64,000 bases of DNA from Liolophura sinensis. Its lineage: Eukaryota > Mollusca > Polyplacophora > Chitonida > Chitonidae. How positions within the stretch are numbered: position 1 is the stretch's first letter; each line of letters starts with the position of its first letter. The position numbers and the translations under genes are program-made. Location: positions 4,468,501 to 4,532,500 of the forward strand of contig NC_088295.1 of assembly GCF_032854445.1 (NCBI RefSeq), read 5' to 3'. Shown here piece after piece: positions 47,501 through 59,500 of the stretch. A model generated the notes under the pieces. It was not told where the DNA came from and made no database searches. It saw nothing but the letters and a program-made list of their open reading frames with translations.

Positions 47501-50500
47501 GTCTTGTTAACTACAATCAGCGCCGACATACGTTTGTTTCTAAACGATATCCTCACAACGGTTTCTCATTTCGCTGATATTTTGATTGTGTGATTTAGAA
47601 GAATTATCCCAGTGGTGTTTAAATCTCACAAAGTAAATTTCCGATGTGTTTACCACATAATAGCATATTTAAAATATTTACTATACATTTCACATTGGAC
47701 AGAAAGTGTAACTAACGCTGGAATAATTTCTTATTATTTGTAAAATAACGGTGGATATAAACTAAGCGTTTATACTTATGGCAAGGCGATTCGTTTTGTT
47801 TATATTAACATTCCACCCATGCAGTCACTCAATCGATTGTCCATCAACCAGGCGATAAATCATTCGGATCACTCACATGGAGTAAAATATTCATCCGGCC
47901 ATTTTTTTTCCATACCCTGGCTGCATATGTAATTAAACCAATGAAGACGGAGCGAACATTCTTGGTGTGGATTTTTATTACAGTGATGCTCCTGGTTTAC
48001 TTTTGTAGACAAACGTAAATAATCATACGAAATGACAGACACAAATTATTATTACGTATTCAGGTCACATTCCATATTTCTGACACAGAAAATCATGATT
48101 AAGTAGTCAGAGAAAAAGAAATACTATGAGCCCTTGATGTCTTATTTATATATCTATTTTTTATGGTAGCCTAAAATTTAGATATTTGAAATCTATATTC
48201 AGAGATTTTTCATATATTTATATATCCGATACTTTGGCTTTCGAGCTCTGCCGACAGCATATAGCCTTAAAGGAAAAACCCTCTAAAAATCGAAATAGGC
48301 ATCACTATGTAGATCACTTAAAACTATGCATAACTATACTTTCATTTATTTTCTTAGACTGTTTGTAAAAAGAGCTAAAGGCGCTCAAACATTTGACTTC
48401 TAAGGTGGGCTTTATGGATCATACTGTCAGAGGTTAGGAACCTGACAGGAAGTTTATCCTGCTCTAATCACTACACTGAATGTTGGAATAACTCTTTTTA
48501 CCGATGAGTGCAAGATTACTGCAATAATGTTACCAAAATTTCTTCCTTCTGATGAACACAAGGATAAAAGGTGATGTGACGTTAGAGTTACATGGTGCCG
48601 TCAGTTTTCAAATATTTGAAAGCCTTTAAACACTCAAAATAATCTGAAAAAAATAATAGTATTTTAACGTACAGTTTTCAGTTGTCTTTATGATGAACCA
48701 TACTTCATATTTTAGCTTTCTTTTACTTTAATAAATAAAATCTCATGTTATGACAACGTGTCTTGTTAATGAAGATCATTTCGTGTTGCGACAAGTTTTC
48801 TAGGTACCTCATTTCACCTGATGAAATGGAATTTAAATTCTTTGAACAGTTCTGTTCCTCTTGAGAGGGAATGTCTTTGAAAGAAATGTCTCTGGACAAA
48901 GAAAAGTATATATATTCATGAAAATGGTTTCACGGTAGCTAAAATTACAACAGAGCTGTAAACAAACATACCAAAAAGAGTGTCTGGCAGTACATTATTT
49001 GGAAATAATAATTCATCAGAACTTTAACTTCACATGATTGTTAAAGTATGTTTGCTAAGCACGAAAGTGAACATTAAAATGTCGTCATTCTACGGCGTAA
49101 TAAAGTCAGTGTGGCCTTACATTAAGCTACCTTCCTATATTTAAATCGTAGGCCTAGATTTAATCACATTCCTATGTCCTTGCCGTACATGTAGCCACCA
49201 TCATATTGTCAAACCGTACATGTGGAAATCTTCCTATTCTCAAGTCGTACATGTAGCCACCATCATATTGTCAAACCGTACATGTGGAAATCTTCCTATT
49301 CTCAAGTCGTACATGTAGCCACTGTCATATTCTCGTCGTATATATGCAGCCATCTTTCTATTCTCAAGTCGTACATGCAGCCATCTTCCTATTCTCCACC
49401 CGAAAATGTGACCGTCTTCCTATTCTCAAGTCGTACATGGTAGCCACTCTGATATTGTCAAACCGTACATGTGGAAATCTTCCTATTCTCAAGCCGTACA
49501 TGCAGCCATCTGCCCATTCTCAAGTCATACATGCCGCCATCTTCCTATTCTCAAGCCGCATATGTAAACACCTTCATATCCTCAAGTGGTGCAACATCAC
49601 TATCAAGTCGAGCAGGTAGCCACCATCATATTCTCAAGTTTTACACGCAGCCCTCTTCCCATTCTCAAATCGTACATGCATCCATCTTCCTATTTTCAAT
49701 TTCTCATTTTCTCAACCTGAAAATGTGGCCATCCCCCGATTCTCAAGTCGTACATGTAGCCATCGTCCTATTCTCAAGTCGTACATGCAGCCATCGTCCT
49801 ATTCTCAAGTCGTACATGTAACAGCCTTTCTATTATCAAGTCGGACCTTTCTGTTTACGAGTCGTGCATATGTAGTTACATTCCTGTATTCTCAAGTTGT
49901 ACATGAATTACATTACCTACATTTTCAAGTAGTGCATTTAACTTCCTATTCGTAACGCATGTAGTTATTCCAATCAAAATAAAGTTTCGTCGATTATAGG
50001 CTTTAATCGCGCGTATGTTGGTATCAGTTGTGTTCGTTTAGCACAGCTTTTCTAAAGTATTTTTATTCACGCCTACTTTTGAATGCCAACATATAGTTTT
50101 ATCCTCATTTCGCAAAACCACAATTATCCAATTGATAAAGCAAGTTAAAGTTAATATGCCGATGTTTTAAGTTCAAGAGCGACAGTATCCTTTTGCCATT
50201 GGGTGACTGTAAGCCTACCACGCCTCTGAATACACAGTTCACAGTATTGTTTTCGTTATAGAAAGCACATGGTAGTTTTATGATGACGTAAGTCACCATT
50301 TTCTTCAATCCACCGTCACTAGTAGGACTAGTTTTAGTTGAATGCTCTGAAGTCACGGTTTTCTTTAATCCACCGTCACTTGTAGGACTTCCACAATTTT
50401 ATGTTGAATCCTGGGGTCACATTTTTCTTTAATCCGTAGTCACTTGTAAGTCTTCCACCGTTTTATTTTGAATGTTGAGGTCAGACTTTTATTCAATCTA

Positions 50501-53500
50501 CTGACATTTGTAAAACTTCCACAGTTTTATGTTGAATGCTCTGAAGTCACAGTTTTCTATCATCTACTGGCCCTTGCAGGACTTTCAGAGTTTAATGTTG
50601 AATGCTGAGGTTGCGGTTTTCTTTAATCCATCGTCACTTGTAAGACTTCCATAGTTTTATGTTGAATGTTCTGAGGTCAGACTTTTATTCAATCTACTGA
50701 CATTTGTAAAACTTCCATAGTTTTATGTTGAATGATGACGTCGCAGTTTTCTTTAATCTGCCGTCTCTTGTTTCACTTCACGCTCCTATACCTTCATTTG
50801 AATTCTCAAGTAAACAATAGGCACGTATTTGTTTTTCTCTGTCGGCAGGTACTATGAGACTGGCTCTATCAAACCAGGAGTTATCGGCGGGTCTAAACCC
50901 AAAGTGGCCACGCCCCGGGTAGTGGAGGCGATCAGCAGGTACAAGCACGAGAATCCTACAATGTTTGCCTGGGAGATCCGGGACAGGCTGTTGACAGAGG
51001 CAGTTTGCACCCAGGACAATGTGCCCAGTGTCAGTTCCATCAACAGGTAAGTTCCCAGCTATCATGTGGAATAACTGTCCTGTCTGTTGTACATATCACA
51101 AAAAACCTTACATTGGAAAATAATCTTTCTGGAGCTTACGTTATGAATTAATCCTTTTTATGCTTAAGTAAGAGAACAAACCTTCTACTAATTAAATTAG
51201 GGAGTAACCCTTTCACTGATTATCATTACCGATCAGTTCTTCTACTGCTTAAGATTACTTGGTTTGCCAGCAAGCTGTGTATAATCATGAGTCAATCTCT
51301 CTGTCACCCCCCCCCCCCCCCACCTCCCCCCATCACTCTCCTGGTCGCCGTCGTATAAGTGAAAGATTCTTGAGCACAGTGTAAAATAGCGTAATATCAA
51401 TAAATTTATTACTGGATACTTTCTCGGCTTACATTACACTGTCACCTCTCACTGCTTACATCAAACCATTTTGAGTACTACCAGTGACTTTTATTCTGAG
51501 ATCTGCCACTGACTGACATTATGAGGTCTACTAGTGACTTTCATTCTGAGATCTGCCACTGACTGACATTATGAGGTCTACCAGTGACTTTCATTCTGAG
51601 AGTTACTACTGACTGTCAAAGATCTTCCTTTGATTGTCATCCGGTATAAAGGGAAATATTCGAAGAAATCTCCGGCCAGTCAGTCACCATTGAAAAACCG
51701 AATAATAATTTAACGGGAAAACATACATCAAGCAGTCCAAACATACCTCAAGCAGTCCAAACATACATCAAGCAGTCCAAATATACATCAAGCATTCCAA
51801 ACATACATCAAGCAGTCCATACATACATCAAGCAGTCCAAATATACATCAAGCAGTCCAAACATACATCAAGCAGTCCAAACATACATCAAGCAGTCCAA
51901 ACACACATCAAGCAGTCCAAACATACATCAAGCAGTCCAAACATACATCAAGCAGCCCAAACACACATCAAGCAGTCCCAACATACATCAAGCAGTCCAA
52001 ACATACATCAAGCAGTCCAAACACACATCAAGCAGTCCATATATTTTCTAGTTTTTCTTTAGGTATTACATTAATGACTTAAGCCCAGTGTCCTTGATGA
52101 TTTGGGTGTAGTTTGATATTGTTTTTATTGATGCACTCGATGCCAAGCAGCAGCTGCACCTCTGTGGTAATAGTTTCACGGCGGATGTCTGCTGGAAACC
52201 TTAACGACAAATCGATTCTTCGTCCAACAAACGCTGCAACAACAAGTTCGCACGTCTACTGGCTAACTCTAGGCACATATATATCTATATATCTAAAAAA
52301 GCCGAACATCAATGGTCCTCTATAGGATGCCTACCTCATGAGACTAGGTCTGAAAATTAACTTTTGTCTCATTCGTAATCTTAGTAAAGAAATTACTTAA
52401 AGATTCATATATTTGGTCGTAAAAGTCAATTCATGTTCATCTTGCTTAGCCTTCTAAAAGCTTCCTTGGCCTATATAATCCTGAAGTCAGTGACGCTATC
52501 ACCGGGTAACGTCACATTATTATCTCTGAATGCGGATGAAACTTCGGTCCAGTTTCACTCATTTTTCAAATGTTTCTGTTACTTGACGTAAAGGGTTATT
52601 TAGAATTAATGTTTTTATCCCTATAGATCGTTAACATCTTGTTTAAAGCTTGTGTCATTCTCTATATCCACGAGCTAGAAAATATCTACTTTCATCATCA
52701 AGACACTCACTCAATTTTCTATTTCAAAATAGAAAAACAACTAAATTATATGATTTATTTTAAAACAAACTGTAAAATAATGTTAGATATTCTTATCTTG
52801 GATTTGGAAACATCCCGTTAACTTACCCCTCCTTGGGCGTCTGGTTTCGTCAGACCGTGACTGTATACAAAGCCAATAAGCCGTACATCACTAGACATAT
52901 TCATATTGCATTATACCATATATTGTATGCGTCCCTAATGTGTAGTGACAATGGAGTTGTAAGTCTGTATTTTTCAAACTCAATGTAGTTTTTATGTCGG
53001 AGATAATTGCTCGACACTCTATTTATCCGAATGATCTGACTGCTAACTGTTAGTTTGGTTAACACGGACCATTAACATGGAGAATTACTGACCGGGACAT
53101 GGAGAGAGTTGATCCGCGAGTGCCTCTCCAATCAGCAGCTCTCAGACAACACCCTCAGGTCATGTGACCCTAGAAATCACTGCATACGTGCGCATCAGTT
53201 GGTAAATCGATACAGTTTAAATCAGACTGTTTTTACAATTTTTTTATGACAATCATAAACATGTGTGTTGTTTGATTATGTTTTGCACGTGCGACCAAAC
53301 GCATTATTCACCAGCTTTGTGTCCCGCTCGAATCATCCTGTGCTCGTATCGTCTACCTTCGGTCGTATTGCCCTCACTCGTATTGTCTACTTGTGTCGCC
53401 TTTCCATCTTCTCGCATCGTCCCTTGCTTGTATCGCCCACTTACACACCTATGGCCTATCCCGTTTAAGCTTTATCCATGTTCTTACCATGTTTTGTTCA

Positions 53501-56500
53501 AGGTAAAGGAACAAAATAATATAGTCTTAGTTATTTAGGGGTTGAGACACACCTAAACGGTTACACATTTTTTTCTGATGTGCTTGGGAACTGTATCAAT
53601 CAACATTTTAAATCTGGAATTCTTATGATGCCATTGGTTCCTCTAGTTTAGAGCAACACGATTTCGCGTCAAACGTAACCCACGCTCATATGTCTAAAAG
53701 GCATAGATTCGCCTTATGCCAGCGACCATCCTCGAGACATAGAAATTAGTCGGGTCTGATTGGTTAAAATTGATAATATGGCGACGCTTTCAATTTTCTC
53801 AATGTCTGAGATTTCGCATACTTTTAACTGTGACATCTCGATTATACCTATCACAAAAATAAGACGATATTTTACATTTGATCGTTTGCTTCTTTGCTTC
53901 TTCCAATGAGACCACACATGTGACAATATTGACGTTTTAAAAAATGCTGACTTATATTCCACATTATATTTTTTGTTATATGACAATAATTCATACATAT
54001 GTTTCCTTTCATATCCAAATTATCGAATTTTTCTTTCACATACTTCTATTATTGAGACGGGGGCTGCATTACATCGTGTTTACACGAAAAATATGCGAAG
54101 CGAGGTAACTTCAGAGATGACATACAGATCACTACAGACTGTGTCGTATGATCTGATCACATGACACAGCCTATAGGTTATCTGGGAGGGGTCGTAAGAT
54201 CAAACCCCGCCCCTGTTGACGACAGAGGTTATACCAGATATAAAAGCCAGCCCTCTCTCGCTAACTGCCTTCTCCCAGTCCGTCCCCTGAAAGGAAATAC
54301 GTGTAGCCGTGATCGGTTGCGTGTCCGTTTGTAATATTGATTGGGCATGCCAGAAAACTACGCCGATACTGATAAAGGAAGAAAATGTTATGGCGATCAA
54401 TGAGGCATGGCTCAGCGCAATTAACTTGTCAGATGTTGAGTGCCCCGGCTCGACTATAGACTCTCTAAGTGCTGCCATGGTAAATAACTGGCCACAATTA
54501 AAAGTCTACCAGCAGAAAGCCTGTGCGAGAATTTAAGACGTTTGTCAACAAGAGGTCAGACAACATATGCGATCAGCTGCTGGGTGTAGGATGTATTCTG
54601 TGACTTAAATATGACGTACATTTACGCCTGGTTATTAACACACATGTAGACAGTCATCATGACTCAGTCACTAAGAATACACGCACACGTGCGCTGATTA
54701 CCTAATTGGACCAATATGATACATTTTAATACGAATAAATGGACGGCCGTTGGGGTAGAAGGCACGTTAAAGTCCTCTGTTTACAGATACATGTACTGTG
54801 CTTATTCTTTGATGTATTGTTCTTGTTTTCTTCATTTTCATTTCTGTTAGTACCAGTCTGTCATTTTTCCAACAGGATATTATGAGATGTCAGTTCTAAA
54901 TGATAAGTGGAAGTTTGGTCATATGAACCTTATCCAGTTATTCCCTGTAAAGTCACACACATACATATGTATATCTACTGGCTATAATGTTACCGTGGCC
55001 GCACAAATAATAGGGTCATTAGAGGAATCATATGTTGTTCTTCTTACATTTTCCTAAAAGCACAAGCTGTAGATACAATTATCTCCTTAATGACTTGCCA
55101 ACCACACGGACAAGTTTGTGAATTGGCTGGTAAAGATGGTACCTTCCTTATAACCCATTCTAGCCTATAACCACTTTTTTTTTTTTGCGGACTCGATTTA
55201 ACACCCTGTTTTCTGATCCGGCGTAAAAAGTGCCAGTGGCCTATCACAGTGCCCCTCAAAACATTAACTGATGAATGGGAAAATCTCACTTTGCTTTCTT
55301 TTCAATCAAGTGGCCTGCTCAGTTTATGATTCTCTTCTGTGCGCCAGGATTGTAAGGAACAAAGCCGCTGAGAAGGCCAAGCGTTATGATTCTCTCGAGA
55401 CTGATGGTTCCTCACTTCCGGTCGACGAGTTGGATACCGGAAGTAATAGTGACAGCCTTCAGAGAGGAGGTCCGTACACCATTAACGGCATTCTGGGAAT
55501 CAATTGTGGGCCAGCGCCAGAGACTAGTTCCTCTCACAGCCCGACGGAGAGTCTAAAAAGGAAGGTGGAGCATACATCAATGCAAGGTACCTCTGCGGGT
55601 GTACAGTGTAGCGCTAAGATAACATCATCACTCAGTTTTCACTTGTGAATTACTCTTGTGCCCCGCTTCGCATTCATAACGAGTTCTTTGTTCCTCTACA
55701 AAAAACAATACATTCCGTAGATTGCCAAATTCCGTGTCTCATGGCCATCGAGTTGTGACTATGAACTAAACAGGAACCTTCCTATAAAAAGCACCCCTCA
55801 GACGTAGGTTTTATTACACTACGCTAATGTACTTAGTAGTTATAATGGTTTTGTAAAATGTATATCATTACAGGTTCTCGGACATGTGGAAACATGAAAA
55901 TATCGGCCAAAGAAGATAATCATGACAAGGTATTGTATACTATCGTACAAATAAACAGTTGTTTTCGCAGGCCTCATTTTTAGTGTTTTAACGTTTGAAA
56001 TACAAACTTTGGCAAATTTGAAACTTTGAACTAGGGTAAAAACTGTGTAAACCTAATGTGTCTAAGAGTAACATGTGGGAATTTACCGAACTATATAGTA
56101 CAATATTTTCAGAGCAGTTTACCGCGTGGTAACGCTATGCCAAAATGCAAGATCTCTATTATTACAAGTTTGGTTACAGGAATGGCTGAGTAAAGTCAGT
56201 AAACTGTCCCGACCCTCCAGTACCGCTGGGGTGAACCCTCTCTCATCGTCCACACAAGATTACTTCTCACACTTCCCTACCCCGACCCCAGCCCATCCAG
56301 GCACAAACATGACGGGTAATGCCTCCACTGTAGAGAGTAAACCCAACCTATACTCTAACGGTACCCCCTCCACAACAACAGGGGCCAGCCTAAACCACCT
56401 CCCCGCCCCGAGCAGCTTACAAGGCCCCGGTTACACCCATCATTTCGGTAAGTCCATTCACCACGCAGAATGAAGGCTTAATGACGTTCAGAAAATTCTC

Positions 56501-59500
56501 GTCGCTAATCCTAGAGCAAGATATTTAAAGTGAACATAAAGTCAGCCACTGAATCTGAATTCATTGAGAAAGTAGTATTCCAGAAATGTTCTAAAACTAT
56601 ACCATCGGTATTAAACAATGTGGCAATGAGAAAATACAAACAAAAACCCAACCAAAGAGTGTCTGTTCTGTGTTCAAAGAGCCGGTGTTTTTTTTTTTAG
56701 CTTGGCGCTTGGCCAGGGCGATGTTCATGGACACAAGCGTCGTGTTTTAGCAGTCTTGCTCGTCCTCATTCTCGCCCTGCATGGATGTACGCATTAGGCC
56801 TAGTTGGCTGTACCGACATCAGGGAATTTACTGATCATAGCAGGACCTTCTGATTTATGACAAACTCTTTCACTCAGGAAGAAATTTTCGTAATAAGTCT
56901 AACTTTGCTAAGGAATAATAATGCAAAGTCACAATATTTTTCTACAAGCAATGCCTCTCCCGATGAGGTTTTCTTGCCAGCCCACCCTGACAAGTTCCTG
57001 CAGCATCCTGCCCAACATATACGCATTGTGACACGGGTCGTTCTCAGTTCCCTGCTCATAAATGTGCAAAAATACACACGTTTAACACTTAAACTAACCG
57101 CAAAATCCTATTCATTGTATCGATGCCTGTCTATCCACTATAAGAAACAACACTGACATTCTAGAGCCAATAGGTTTATTGACGTGACGGCCAATTACTA
57201 GTATCACGTGGCGCTATCAGCGCTTGAGATTAGCCAAGTTCACAAGGGATAATGCAGTATGGCTACTTGGAGTGAATTGTCCATCAGTGCCATATCCCCA
57301 GTGCTGAACTTCATCTTCTGGGCTTTCAAAACATTATAGAATTTTTTACATATTTTTCTGTCCTATATTCTTTTTTATATGTATATATATACGGTGGCAG
57401 ACTTTAAGTTCACTTTAACGATATTCTCGAAACGATATTCTCGAAAAAAAATTACATACAACGCCTTAGTCAATTCCCACAGAATGTGACAGCAAAAAAA
57501 AACAACAGAGATTGAAACTATACACGTATGGACAACTTCTGATATAACATACAAGTTTATATACACCTTTTTCAGGCAAATATATACATCTAAAGAATTA
57601 GTGTAATAAATATTTGATAAATCATGTAATATCTGAACAAGATAGTTAACTTAGTACTTCTGGCATATGGGCTAACCATCCGATGTAAATCTTCATAGCC
57701 TGAAAATGACGCTGAAACATTTCTTTCAATGTGTGTTCAGGCACGAGTCAGGCTGTGTACGGGAATTCTGGGGCCCCACCCTCACGGGAATCTGTCAGCA
57801 TGATGCAGCAGTTGGTTATCCCCCCGGTTTACAGCACCACGAACAGTATGTCGGCAGGTAAGTCGGCCCAGTCATAGGACCATATTCTATAGAACAGCAA
57901 AGGTTACTGGGCTAAGAAAACGAACACTGAATTTGACTTCTGTGTTAATGCAATCTTTGGGTGAAATACGATATTTCCAGTACACTGCCATGTATACATG
58001 CCAATCTTTGGGTGAAATACGGTACTTCCAGAACAATGCCATGTATACATGCCAATCTTTGGGTGAAATACGGTACTTCCAGAACAATGCCATGTATACG
58101 TGCTAATCTTTGGCTGAAATACGATATTTCCAGTACACTGCCATGTATACATGCCAATCTTTGGGTGAAATACGGTACTTCCAAAACAATGCCATGTATA
58201 CATGCCAATCTTTGGGTGAAATACGATATTTCCAGTACACTGCCATGTATACATGCCAATCTTTGGCTGAAATACGGTACTCCCAGAACAATGCCATGTA
58301 TACATGCCAATCTTTGGGTGAAATACGGCACTTCCAGAACAATGCCATGTATACATGCCAATCTTTGGGTGAAATACGGTATTTCCAAAACAATGCCATG
58401 TATACATGCCAATCTTTGGCTGAAATACGGTACTTCCAGAACAATGCCATGTATACATGCCAATCTTTGGGTGAAATACGGTACTTCCAGAACAATGCCA
58501 TGTATACATGCCAATCTTTGGGTGAAATACTGTACTTCCAGAACAATGCCATGTATACATGCCAACCTTTAGGTGAAATACGGTATTTCCAGAACAATGC
58601 CATGTATACATGCCAATCTTTGGGTGAAATACGGTACTTCCAGAACAATGCCATGTATTCATGCCGATCTTTGGGTGAAATACGGCACTTCCAGAACAAT
58701 GCCAGTACAAAGAATAGAGCTGCAATGTAGAAAAGCATTTTCTTTATCCTCAATTGACAATTATCTGGCCAGTAATCAGTTGTAACATTTCTAAACCAAG
58801 GTACATTTTCAGCTAATGTTTACCTGATACCAATTAATACTATTACACCTCCATTGTAATTTTTAGCAATATTATGAACTTTGCGCTATATGTTTTTAAT
58901 CAAAATAATTAAAACTGTTAATAACTTTGTGGGAAATTGTCCCTTTCCCGCTCCCACATAATCCAATTTAAAAAAGGAAACTATAAAAAAGAAGAAACAA
59001 TATTACAAATACACGTACCCATTCAGTACCTTGTGTGTACGATGGCTTTATGATGGTGATTGATGCTTGTTTTTATATCGGCCATCCTTACACCCTTTTG
59101 CACCAGCTACATGCTGTACCAGATATAGCTGTTATGCTAAGAATAGAGCTTAACAGCGTGAAAACCTGTATTTCTTTTCTACAGCCGACTGTACATACGG
59201 CACGACACCATACAGCCAATACCCCGGTGGAAGTTACCCGGACCCCAGCGCGTGGCCGGGGGCCAGATACAATACAACAGGGATGGTGGGTAAGTGTACA
59301 TGGCCATATTTCATATTTCTGCAAATATTTTGACGTGCCCAAGGAGTTTACTGATTCACTGGAATGTCTATTGAAGGCTGATAAGGTGTTTCATTCTATG
59401 AACTTGTGAAATCATCGACATAGGGTTTTTCTCTCATAATGCGTATAGTAAAGGTTGTTGTTTGTTTTTCTTTTATTTATTTTTGTTCTTTTTGTTGTTT

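Larger units (their letters stand above)
47409..50848 (+). other. Intron 2 of paralogue B, 3.4 kb
   Basis: Separates the two halves of the paired domain. It is AT-rich on the left, with two minisatellites (49165-49950 and 50250-50770) filling much of the right end. No exon recognised. Confidence 0.85.
51047..55347 (+). other. Intron 3 of paralogue B, 4.3 kb
   Basis: No exon recognised. It contains a poly-C tract, a SINE-like tail, a 50-bp repeat, a 20-bp minisatellite, and a GC-box/TATA pair near 54205-54246 that could be an internal promoter. Confidence 0.75.

Noticed and set aside
54309-54536. 75-codon open frame after the intronic TATA box as a separate gene
   Set aside because: No recognisable domain, no ATG at its start, and no donor in the phase needed to join exon 55348.
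57904-58753. Long open frames (up to 273 codons) on both strands, repeated [17 protein letters not shown]-like units
   Set aside because: They follow a 51-base tandem repeat that is open in several frames at once, inside an intron of paralogue B, with no family features.
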